DNA of 35,537 nucleotides, taken from positions 1 to 35,537 of IMG/VR virus record IMGVR_UViG_3300027759_000231. One strand, given 5' to 3'. Position numbers and translations under genes: made by a program. Below the pieces are notes generated by a model. That model ran no database searches and was not told the DNA's origin. It saw only the letters and a program-made list of their open reading frames with translations. This stretch comes from a virus. Below are positions 26,758 to 34,023 of the stretch, piece by piece. How positions within the stretch are numbered: position 1 is the stretch's first letter; each line of letters starts with the position of its first letter.

Positions 26758-28518
26758 ATGGCATATCAGGTAAACAAATTTAACGGAACATTAATAGCAA
26801 CGGTCGAAGATGGTGTGATCGATACTACTACTGATCTGCGTTTTATTGGTAAAAATTACGCAGGTTATGGTGAAGTTCAGAACGAAAATTTCCTACATTT
26901 AATGGAAAATTTTGCAAATACTACAGCACCTCCAAAGGCAGTTGTTGGTCAAATATGGTATGACAGTGCAAATAGCAAATTAAAATTTTATAATGGTTCT
27001 AAATTTAAGACAGCCAACGGTGCAGAAGTCAGCACAATTGCTCCAAGCGGATTAGCAGTTGGTGAGTTTTGGTGGGATAGCTCAGCAAAACAATTATATA
27101 CATACTCCGGAACAGATTTCGTATTAGTGGGCCCAGTAGCCAGTCCTGAGCTCGGTACAAGTTCAGTATCAGCAGTGGTTGTTAAAGATACCTTAAACAA
27201 TAATCACACTATCCTTAAGATGATTGCCAGCGGTGAAGTAGTAGCTTTGATCAATAATGATGATGCATTCACACTAAATCCGACATCTAAACCGCCAGAA
27301 TTAGTAAACTTTACTAACGGTGCTGTGAAAAAAGGTATTACCTTAAGATCTACAAATTCTTCAGGTGTAAGTTCAAACTACATCTATTGGGGAACAGCTT
27401 CAAACGCAGATAGACTTGGCGGCATTGCAGCAGATCAGTTCTTGCAGAAAGATGCACCGGAGCCGTTTGCCAATGAAATCTTCTTTAGCGACAATGGATT
27501 GACCATTGGTGATGGTAATGATTTCCGTGCATGGGTTAAAAACGGTGATGAAATCACACTTGAAAGCCAACAGGGCAACGACATTTATGTAAGAATCACA
27601 GTTACTGAAAATACAGACGAGAGAGATGTTGCAGTATTCAGCCAAACAGGTATTGCGCCTGGGCAAGATGCTGTCTACACATTAGGTAAGAGTGGAGCAA
27701 GATGGTCTAATGTCTATTCTCAAACATTCACTGGTGCATTAACAGGCAATGTAACTGGTAACGTAACCGGTAATACTGTTGGCAATTTAGTAGCAGCTGA
27801 TGCAACGGTAATGGTCAACGGTACTACAAAAGAAATTGGGTATGTTGGCGCAACTCTTAGAGGTACATTATTTGGTACTGTGTCTGGAGATGCTACTGGA
27901 CAATCAGGAGATTCGTTAAAACTCGCTGGAAAATCAGCATCGATCACAGTTACAGCCGCAACAGCAGAAATTCCAATTAGAGATACATCAGGTAATATCT
28001 ATGCTAACGGATTTAAAGGTATCGCTGATAAGGCAGATCAGCTGTTAGTCGGAGCATCATATAGATCTACTTCATTAGAAGCAGATGCTAACACAGTTGT
28101 AGCAAGAACAAGTTCCGGTGATATTAAAGCCAATATCATGTATGGTACTGCAACCTCTGCTCGTTATGCAGACTTAGCTGAAAAATATCTTGCAGATAAA
28201 GAATACGAAGTTGGCACAGTAGTTGTAGTAGGTGGCGAAAAAGAAGTAACAGCCAGTTCCTTCGGTGAGTTAGCAATTGGCGTAGTATCAGAAAATCCTG
28301 CTTATATGATGAACAGCGAACTTGTTGGTGGAACGTATATTGCTCTTAAAGGTCGAGTTCCGGTTAAAGTAACTGGCGCAGTTAAAAAAGGTGACAGATT
28401 AGTTGCAGGAGATTGGGGATGTGCCCAAGCCGCTGCCGATCGTTTAGATATTTTTGCAATTGCATTAGAAACCAGCGATGATACTGGTGTCAAGATTATA
28501 GAAGCAGTGGTACTGTAA
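26758..28518 (+). CDS. Tail fibre protein 4 with C-terminal Peptidase_G2-like domain
   Basis: 586 residues. The common N-terminal domain is intact (FIGKNYAGYGEVQNENFLHL, VGQIWYDS). The shaft includes TLGKSGARWSNVYS (about 309-322) and short tandem GNVTG repeats, typical just before such C-termini. The end (about 468-586: ARYADLAEKYLADKEYEVGT, VVSENPAYMMN, YIALKGRVPVKVTGAVKKGD, GVKIIEAVVL) resembles the Peptidase_G2/intramolecular chaperone domain, which helps the fibre trimerise and then cuts itself off. If so, the mature protein would be shorter than 586 residues. I cannot place the cleavage site from sequence alone. The gene has its own late-promoter candidate and ribosome site, separate from fibres 1-3. 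Confidence 0.75.
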   Translation: MAYQVNKFNGTLIATVEDGVIDTTTDLRFIGKNYAGYGEVQNENFLHLMENFANTTAPPKAVVGQIWYDSANSKLKFYNGSKFKTANGAEVSTIAPSGLAVGEFWWDSSAKQLYTYSGTDFVLVGPVASPELGTSSVSAVVVKDTLNNNHTILKMIASGEVVALINNDDAFTLNPTSKPPELVNFTNGAVKKGITLRSTNSSGVSSNYIYWGTASNADRLGGIAADQFLQKDAPEPFANEIFFSDNGLTIGDGNDFRAWVKNGDEITLESQQGNDIYVRITVTENTDERDVAVFSQTGIAPGQDAVYTLGKSGARWSNVYSQTFTGALTGNVTGNVTGNTVGNLVAADATVMVNGTTKEIGYVGATLRGTLFGTVSGDATGQSGDSLKLAGKSASITVTAATAEIPIRDTSGNIYANGFKGIADKADQLLVGASYRSTSLEADANTVVARTSSGDIKANIMYGTATSARYADLAEKYLADKEYEVGTVVVVGGEKEVTASSFGELAIGVVSENPAYMMNSELVGGTYIALKGRVPVKVTGAVKKGDRLVAGDWGCAQAAADRLDIFAIALETSDDTGVKIIEAVVL

Positions 28519-28519
28519 C

Positions 28520-29425
28520 ATGGCATCAGGCGATCAAATCTATGCGTTAGATTACAATACTATTCGCAACAAGGTTGCGTCTGTATTAGGAACCGGATCA
28601 GGCACAAGAGGTTATGGACAATCTTTAGTTAGTTCTGGAGTATTTGCCGGAAACCTTATAGCCAAAGCACACTGGGATAATTTACGATACGATATTGTAA
28701 ACGCTTATCTACATCAAACAGGGGTGTTACCGGCCGTAGTTGCAGTTAACTCTGGCGACTACGTTGGCTTTGGTGCAGGATATCCTAATAATAACTATGA
28801 TACACTTGCCGATCAATTAATACTCAATAGATTTTCAATAGGCGCTGGACAGTCGGTAGTAAGTTCAGTGGCAACTCAATCAAGAACAGGCGCTTGGGCA
28901 ACACGTTCGGAGTGTACACTAACGGTGACCTTTGCCAGTGCAGATCAAGCAAGATACTTCTTTAATAGTGGCGGTAAATTGAGATTTACCAGCTCCAGGA
29001 CAGGCGGGTCCGCAACCGCTCAAAATAATTCTTGGACAACTACGTTGAATACAACAATTGGAACTGTTGCATTTGGCGGAGTAACGCCAGACTTAATTAA
29101 TTTTTATTCGTTAACTACCAGTTATCAGCAGGTGTATCAAGCAGGATCCAGCGGAATATATACTCCAAACTACTACAGAATTGAAGCATTGTGTAATTGT
29201 TCTGGCGCAAATAATGCCACAGGTACAGCTAATATTGTAACATTCCGCATATCCTGGAATGATGGATATGTTGATACTGGTCCCGAACTACCGCCAGGCG
29301 ATTCAGTTGATGGTACATTGACAATAACTGTAGATGAATTTAAAGCAGTTGGCACAATGACACCCACTGGTGCATTTTCAATAACTTCTCCCGGATACTC
29401 GTTATCTGGTATATCAGCTTCATAA
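28520..29425 (+). CDS. Putative virion structural protein, tandem paralogue A
   Basis: 301 residues, starting 1 nt after the fibre 4 stop with a weak ribosome site. It shares a layout with the next gene: an N-terminal domain with DYNTIRNKVASVLGTGSG, RGYGQ and NAYLHQTG; a central beta domain with QARYFFNSGGKLRFTSS and NSWTTTL; a segment F-R-I-S-W-N-D-G-Y-V-D; and a C-terminal strand pair after PPGDSVDGTL. I recall similar proteins near the fibres of aquatic T4-like phages but know no function. The beta-rich sequence and lack of catalytic or export signals fit a virion decoration or fibre part. Confidence 0.65.
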   Translation: MASGDQIYALDYNTIRNKVASVLGTGSGTRGYGQSLVSSGVFAGNLIAKAHWDNLRYDIVNAYLHQTGVLPAVVAVNSGDYVGFGAGYPNNNYDTLADQLILNRFSIGAGQSVVSSVATQSRTGAWATRSECTLTVTFASADQARYFFNSGGKLRFTSSRTGGSATAQNNSWTTTLNTTIGTVAFGGVTPDLINFYSLTTSYQQVYQAGSSGIYTPNYYRIEALCNCSGANNATGTANIVTFRISWNDGYVDTGPELPPGDSVDGTLTITVDEFKAVGTMTPTGAFSITSPGYSLSGISAS

Positions 29426-29429
29426 GTTA

Positions 29430-29437
29430 GTTAAATA
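29430..29437 (+). promoter_or_regulatory. Weak late-promoter-like octamer between the tandem paralogues
   Basis: GTTAAATA followed by C keeps the TAAATAC core of the two stronger sites but matches the consensus at only 6 of 8 bases. Transcription would begin near 29443, leaving room for AAGGA (29444-29448) before ATG 29464, although that ribosome site is about 15 nt from the start. Confidence 0.3.
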
Positions 29438-29463
29438 CCCGACAAGGAAAAATTAAGTAAATT

Positions 29464-30417
29464 ATGCCTGTTAATGATAAAATTTTTAAAGCTGACTATA
29501 ATAATATTCGTAATAAAGTTACAGGAATATTAGGTACTGGCTCTGGAAACTCCGGGTACGGACAACCTGTAAGAAGCTCAGCAGTATCTGAGTCTGATAA
29601 AGTTACCATTAACGAATGGGGCGCTTTATATTATGATATTGTAAATTGTTATATTCATCAAACTGGTGCTGCTCCTGGATCACCATCATCGGCTGTAGAG
29701 AATGCTACGATCGCATATCGATCGACTCAGCCTAATTATCAATATGATGATTATGCAAATGTCATTGTTGCTAACAAATTTACTGTTGCGGGTTCTCAAA
29801 GTTTTACCACAGCCTACGGAACAACCAGTCGAACCTGGCCTGGAATATACGGAAGTTATTGGAATTCAACAATTTCCTGTACAATTACTGCTCAATGGCC
29901 AACGGCAGCCGCAGCAAGATATTTTTTCAACAGTGGCGGAGAAATTAGATTTAGTAGCTCGTTAACAGGTTCCACTGCTAATGCACAGACAATTAGTTGG
30001 ACTACTCTATTATCGGGAGCTGGAACAAAAGCATTTGGGGGTAATAAACCCGGAACCGGTACAAGCCCGTCTGATAATACTAACTTCTATAGATTAACCA
30101 ATGCGTATTCCGTCTGGACATCGAGTTCGGGTTCGGGTGCGTATACTTCTAACGTTTGGCGAATCCAAGCCAGATGTAACGTGGTTAATAATACCTCCGG
30201 CGGTGCAACACAAATTGAATTTTTAGTACAATGGATTGATGGATATGTTGATCCGTTTCCGCCAATTGCAGAAAACCCTCCGCCCGGTGACGAAGTTTAC
30301 GGAACTGTAAATCTTTCAGTTTCTACATTAGCAGCGACTGGCACATTACAACCTGCCGGAACGGGCGCATTCTCAGTAACTCAACCAACAATTACTCTTG
30401 GTGGCATCGCACCATAA
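29464..30417 (+). CDS. Putative virion structural protein, tandem paralogue B
   Basis: 317 residues. It matches the previous gene block by block: DYNNIRNKVTGILGTGSG, SGYGQ, NCYIHQTG, AARYFFNSGGEIRFSSS, ISWTTLL, V-Q-W-I-D-G-Y-V-D and PPGDEVYGTVNLSV. Between blocks the two differ widely, so the duplication is old or the domains are under strong diversifying selection. The 38-nt gap upstream holds a weak late-promoter-like site, and AAGGA is the only purine-rich stretch, rather far from the ATG. No function is known to me; a surface-exposed structural role is inferred. Confidence 0.65.
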   Translation: MPVNDKIFKADYNNIRNKVTGILGTGSGNSGYGQPVRSSAVSESDKVTINEWGALYYDIVNCYIHQTGAAPGSPSSAVENATIAYRSTQPNYQYDDYANVIVANKFTVAGSQSFTTAYGTTSRTWPGIYGSYWNSTISCTITAQWPTAAAARYFFNSGGEIRFSSSLTGSTANAQTISWTTLLSGAGTKAFGGNKPGTGTSPSDNTNFYRLTNAYSVWTSSSGSGAYTSNVWRIQARCNVVNNTSGGATQIEFLVQWIDGYVDPFPPIAENPPPGDEVYGTVNLSVSTLAATGTLQPAGTGAFSVTQPTITLGGIAP

Positions 30418-30423
30418 ACACGC

Positions 30424-30469
30424 TTCTCATTAATACAGCACTATAAATAAACTGCTATGTTAATGAGGA
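30424..30469 (+). promoter_or_regulatory. Hairpin that would hide the ribosome site in read-through RNA
   Basis: Arms TTCTCATTAATACAGCA (30424-30440) and TGCTATGTTAATGAGGA (30453-30469) pair over 17 positions with one mismatch (C30436/A30457) and two G-U pairs. The 12-nt loop holds the late promoter, and the 3' arm contains the Shine-Dalgarno TGAGGA of the gene at 30476. RNA that reads through from upstream would form the stem; RNA begun at the loop promoter would lack the 5' arm. No T-run follows, so it is not an intrinsic terminator. Confidence 0.7.
30442..30449 (+). promoter_or_regulatory. Exact T4-type late promoter, TATAAATA
   Basis: The only exact TATAAATA I found in an intergenic stretch of this window. 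It sits in the loop of the 30424-30469 hairpin. Transcription would begin at about 30455, two or three bases inside the 3' arm, and would serve the overlapping cluster from 30476 to beyond the window end. Confidence 0.75.
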
Positions 30470-30475
30470 CCTGTA

Positions 30476-30826
30476 ATGGAAGAACAACTTAAAAAAGCGT
30501 TAGACTTTTCAAACTATCGCCAAACTTTTTCAATCCAACGCCGTACACTTAAAGAAAAAATTGAAGCCAAATTAACCTATGGCTGCAATGGCGGTATCTT
30601 TAAGATTGATCGATCATTGATTACATTTGTCCAATTGCTAATAGATCAAGGTCGTGTCAGTGGAGTTCCACTAATTGATGCTAACGATAATCCAATTTTA
30701 ATTGACAACTTAGAAACATTTAGAGATGAAATCTTAGATCGTTATTTTACCTCTACACTTGAATACTATGAACAGTATCAAGATCTTAAAAAAAGCCGTT
30801 CGGTTGAAAAATTATTAGACCTATGA
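30476..30826 (+). CDS. Conserved small protein of unknown function, first gene of the overlapping cluster
   Basis: 116 residues, largely helical and charged. Recognisable blocks are LDFSNYRQTFSIQRRTLKEK, TYGCNGGIFKIDRSLITFVQ, LLIDQGRVSGVPLIDANDNP and the end KKSRSVEKLLDL. I recall close relatives in many aquatic T4-like phages, always without assigned function. There is no catalytic motif, signal peptide or membrane segment. The ribosome site TGAGGA (30464-30469) lies in the 3' arm of the hairpin described above, so its translation should depend on late transcription. The next gene starts in a 4-nt ATGA overlap, which suggests coupled translation. Confidence 0.75.
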   Translation: MEEQLKKALDFSNYRQTFSIQRRTLKEKIEAKLTYGCNGGIFKIDRSLITFVQLLIDQGRVSGVPLIDANDNPILIDNLETFRDEILDRYFTSTLEYYEQYQDLKKSRSVEKLLDL

Positions 30827-31686
30827 ACTGCGGCGCTCTAATATTTGCCCATAACAGTCGAGAAGTTGATTATGCATTAATTGCAATAATTTCTGGCGGA
30901 TTGGCCCGCAAGCATCTTAATGTGCCAGTGACATTAATCACCGATGCGTCAACAGAAGCATGGATGAAAGACTCTGGCACGTATCAAAAAGCCGTTGAAG
31001 TTTTTGATAAAATCATCCTTGTTGAAAAACCCAAGACAACAAATGCAAGAAGATTGCATGATGGTGCCAGCAATAAAACAGTTCCATTTGTAAATACCAA
31101 TCGCAGTTCGGCTTGGGATCTTACTCCCTACGATCGTACACTATTATTAGACAGTGATTTTTTAATTTTTTCAGATCGCCTAAATGAATATTGGTCAGTG
31201 GATGATGATTTTTTAATTGCTGGTACCGTAACGGACATCTATGATCAAAAAAGATTAGGCTATCACGACAGGTATGTTTCGGATACAGGAGTACATCTAT
31301 TCTGGGCAACCACTGTGATGTTTACTAAAAACGAACGAAGTAAATCGCTGTTTGACATGATCGACTATGTCAAGAAGAATTATGAATATTACGCAGATAT
31401 TTTTAGATTTGATCACAGACAGTTTCGCAATGATATTGCTTTCAGCGTAGCCAAACATATATTAGATGGATTTACTACAGAAGCAAAAATAACACTGCCG
31501 CCTCTATTGACAGCGTTAGATAAAGATATCCTGGTCAGTGTTGACACTAATGGAAAATTAACATTTTTGGTAACTCCAAATTCAGATAGTGAGTTTTGTG
31601 CTGCGACAATTAAAAATACAGACTTGCATATTATGAATAAACAAAGTATAATAAGAAATGCAGAATCGCTCATGACCCTAATATGA
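30823..31686 (+). CDS. GT8-like glycosyltransferase A
   Basis: 287 residues. The fold pattern is that of a GT-A nucleotide-sugar transferase: an N-terminal beta strand (GALIFAHN), REVDYALIAII, a strand ending VTLITD (about 36-41), and the metal/nucleotide motif D110-S-D112 in RTLLLDSDFLIF. The sequence layout parallels the next gene product, and both resemble GT8 (glycogenin-like) enzymes, which pass a sugar from a UDP-sugar to an acceptor. The acceptor could be a phage tail protein or a host glycan; nothing in the sequence decides. It has no membrane segment, so it is probably cytoplasmic. It overlaps its neighbours on both sides by 4 nt (ATGA). Confidence 0.65.
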   Translation: MNCGALIFAHNSREVDYALIAIISGGLARKHLNVPVTLITDASTEAWMKDSGTYQKAVEVFDKIILVEKPKTTNARRLHDGASNKTVPFVNTNRSSAWDLTPYDRTLLLDSDFLIFSDRLNEYWSVDDDFLIAGTVTDIYDQKRLGYHDRYVSDTGVHLFWATTVMFTKNERSKSLFDMIDYVKKNYEYYADIFRFDHRQFRNDIAFSVAKHILDGFTTEAKITLPPLLTALDKDILVSVDTNGKLTFLVTPNSDSEFCAATIKNTDLHIMNKQSIIRNAESLMTLI

Positions 31687-32522
31687 AATTTGGATACCTA
31701 TTAATAATTTCTGAAAACGCAGATGTAGACTATCTTCAAATGGCCTACGCACTGGCCTTGAGCATTAAGAATACACAGAAACCAGGATATGACCAAGTAG
31801 CATTGGTTACTGATAATCCCACTGCTGTGAATGAATTAAAATCTGCATGGGTGTTTGATCATGTAATTGCCTGGGATCAAGAAACATTCTGGGATGGTCG
31901 CAGTTGGATGGACACACTGTCACCGTTTGAAAATACAGTCTGTCTTGATGTAGATATGTTATTTCTCAGAGACTACAGTCACTGGATTGATTATTTTACT
32001 GAGAATACTGAGCTATACGTTGCTAACAACGCCTACACCTATAGAGGTGAATTAGTTGTAAGTGATGATTATCGAAGAACATTTACAAGAAACCAGCTGC
32101 CTAATCTATATTCTTTTTATACTTTCTTTAAAAAAGACAGTGCATTGGCAAAAGAATTTTTTACCTTAGGTAGATATATTTTAAAAAACCCAACAGAATT
32201 TTCTAATCATTTCTTATCGGAATTAAAACCAAAAGTAGTTGGTACAGACGAAGCGTTTGCATTGTCTGCTAAGATACTTGATATTGCAGATGAGATTGCA
32301 TATGATCTTGAATTTCCAAAAGTAGTTCACATGAAACCATTAGTACAAAACTGGCCATGGCCGGCAAACTTGTGGAGCGACCATGTAGGGTTCTATTTTA
32401 ATCGTAAAGGCAACTTAAAAATAGGCAACTATCAACAGTATGATATTGTTCATTATGTTGAAAAAGACAAAGTCACACCTGAGATGATTAATATTCTGGA
32501 GGAGATAGCATGGAAGAAATGA
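31683..32522 (+). CDS. GT8-like glycosyltransferase B
   Basis: 279 residues, paralogous in layout to the preceding protein: GYLLIISENADVDYLQMAYA at the N-terminus, VALVTDNP (39-46), and the DxD motif D89-V-D91 in TVCLDVDMLFL. The segment VGTDEAFALSAKI later in the chain fits the second acidic motif region of GT-A enzymes, and VVHMKP (His) is placed where GT8 enzymes have a metal-binding His. Metal-dependent transfer from a nucleotide sugar is therefore likely; the sugar and acceptor are unknown. The start overlaps the previous stop by 4 nt (ATGA). Two adjacent diverged transferases suggest successive steps on one glycan, which is inference. Confidence 0.68.
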   Translation: MKFGYLLIISENADVDYLQMAYALALSIKNTQKPGYDQVALVTDNPTAVNELKSAWVFDHVIAWDQETFWDGRSWMDTLSPFENTVCLDVDMLFLRDYSHWIDYFTENTELYVANNAYTYRGELVVSDDYRRTFTRNQLPNLYSFYTFFKKDSALAKEFFTLGRYILKNPTEFSNHFLSELKPKVVGTDEAFALSAKILDIADEIAYDLEFPKVVHMKPLVQNWPWPANLWSDHVGFYFNRKGNLKIGNYQQYDIVHYVEKDKVTPEMINILEEIAWKK

Positions 32523-33139
32523 TAGAATTTGAAGACTTTGTAAAAAACATACAGCTTCCTGAACTAACATATTCGGCAACATTTAATCCTACAACAGGCG
32601 CAGTGATTAGTGTGGGACCATCTCATGCGTTTGTTGATGAACAGCATAAAATTTCTTTAGACAGAGAGACAGCAGAGCAGATTATTGACGGTACTATAAA
32701 GGTTAATTCTTGTTTTGTAGACATCACCGGAGGCAAGTTAGAAATTGCAGAAATACAATCAGTTTATAAAATTGACGATGTGCTACATAGGATCATTGAA
32801 AAGAAATGGTCAGCGATAACTAAACCAGAAATTTATATTTCTTATGATAGAATTAAAAAAACACTGACTGTAGAATTAACCGAAGAATATTTTGGAACAA
32901 AAAAAGTTCCAAAAAAATATCATCCTATTAGTAAACGAAAAGTAATCTGGAGTGGCGAAACTGAAATGAGTTTTTTAATTACAGATTATAATGATCCAAA
33001 CATATTGTATAAGATGGTATCTCTTACAGTATCTGATCTTGTAGAAAAAAAGAAAATATTTAAAGATATCGAACTACCAGATAGGTTTAGCGTATACACA
33101 CGCCGTATCTTTAAAAATTATGTTTTAGGTGATCTATGA
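32510..33139 (+). CDS. Conserved protein of unknown function in the glycosyltransferase cluster
   Basis: 209 residues from ATG 32510, chosen because GGAGGAG (32498-32504) lies 5 nt upstream; an in-frame ATG at 32519 would be too far from it. The coding overlap with the preceding gene is 13 nt. The sequence is mixed beta: GAVISVGPSHAFV, a Lys/Ile-rich middle with KIDDVLHRIIEKKW, then SFLITDYNDPNILYKM and the end YTRRIFKNYVLGDL. I recall these blocks from other aquatic phages, without function. No catalytic motif is evident. Its place between two pairs of transferases suggests an accessory or acceptor role, which is a guess. Confidence 0.65.
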   Translation: MEEMIEFEDFVKNIQLPELTYSATFNPTTGAVISVGPSHAFVDEQHKISLDRETAEQIIDGTIKVNSCFVDITGGKLEIAEIQSVYKIDDVLHRIIEKKWSAITKPEIYISYDRIKKTLTVELTEEYFGTKKVPKKYHPISKRKVIWSGETEMSFLITDYNDPNILYKMVSLTVSDLVEKKKIFKDIELPDRFSVYTRRIFKNYVLGDL

Positions 33140-34023
33140 AAGTAATTGAGTTTGATATTATATTTTTAAGTTACGACGAGCCTAATGCTGATCTACACTA
33201 TGCAGATCTCTGCAACAAAGTACCTTGGGCTAAACGTATACACGGAGTTAAGGGCAGTGACCATGCACACAAGGCCGCCGCAGAATTAAGTGAAACTGAT
33301 TGGTTCATCACTGTCGATGCTGACAATATTGTAGATCCAAAATTCTTTGATCTGGATCTCGACATGAGCAATCCTAAGATACAGGTCTATGGCTGGTGCG
33401 GCTGCAATGTCATCAACGGTCTACGCTATGGTAACGGTGGATTGAAAATCTGGAAGAAAGATTTTGTATTGAATATGCGTACACACGAAAATTCAGACAG
33501 TGAGCGAGGACAGGTAGATTTCTGTTGGGAAGATGGATATCAGAATTTTCCAAGAGTTTACAGCAACAGTATTATTACAGGATCACCATTCCAAGCATGG
33601 AGAGCAGGATTCCGTGAAGGTGTAAAAATGACCTTACTCGACGGTGTTAAAGTTCCTCCGCAGGAAATTAAAGAACATATCTGGTGGCACAATATCCATA
33701 GACTGCGTATGTGGTCCACAGTAGGCGCACACGAAGAAAACGGATTATATGCAATCCACGGTGCAAGGCTCGGAACTTACATGACCAATTGTACAGATTG
33801 GGATTATGTACAGGTTAGAGATTTTGAAATATTAAAATCTATATACGAAGAAAAAGTAAATCACGATACACTTACTGATTGCATTGGACGATTGGGAGAA
33901 CAAATTAAACTTAATTTAGGTTTAGATTGGCCTAATTTTAATGCTCAGCAGAGCAGGTATATTTTAGATCTTTATGACGAAACTATTAATTTAGGATTAA
34001 CCTACTATCGCAATGATCTATGA
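33136..34023 (+). CDS. DAD-type glycosyltransferase-like protein C
   Basis: 295 residues. The N-terminal about 200 residues look like a GT-A (GT2-like) domain: FDIIFLSYDEPNAD, AKRIHGVKGSDHAHKAAAEL, and the acidic motif D61-A-D63 in FITVDADNIVD. Later blocks are NGLRYGNGGLKIWKKDF and SPFQAWRAGFREGVKM, then a His/Trp-rich segment (HIWWHNIHRLRMW). I recall this family as frequent in aquatic viruses and usually annotated glycosyltransferase, but activity is unproven. The next protein is its paralogue. The start overlaps the previous stop in ATGA. Confidence 0.65.
   Translation: MKVIEFDIIFLSYDEPNADLHYADLCNKVPWAKRIHGVKGSDHAHKAAAELSETDWFITVDADNIVDPKFFDLDLDMSNPKIQVYGWCGCNVINGLRYGNGGLKIWKKDFVLNMRTHENSDSERGQVDFCWEDGYQNFPRVYSNSIITGSPFQAWRAGFREGVKMTLLDGVKVPPQEIKEHIWWHNIHRLRMWSTVGAHEENGLYAIHGARLGTYMTNCTDWDYVQVRDFEILKSIYEEKVNHDTLTDCIGRLGEQIKLNLGLDWPNFNAQQSRYILDLYDETINLGLTYYRNDL

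Noticed and set aside
26700-26759. A ribosome-site hairpin around the late promoter at 26727, like that at 30424
   Set aside because: The possible arms (ATGCTaCT and AGaAGCAT) pair only partly and the remaining matches are not nested, so the structure is not convincing.
30424-30469. The hairpin as an intrinsic terminator
   Set aside because: The stem is AT-rich, the loop holds a promoter, and no T-run follows the 3' arm.
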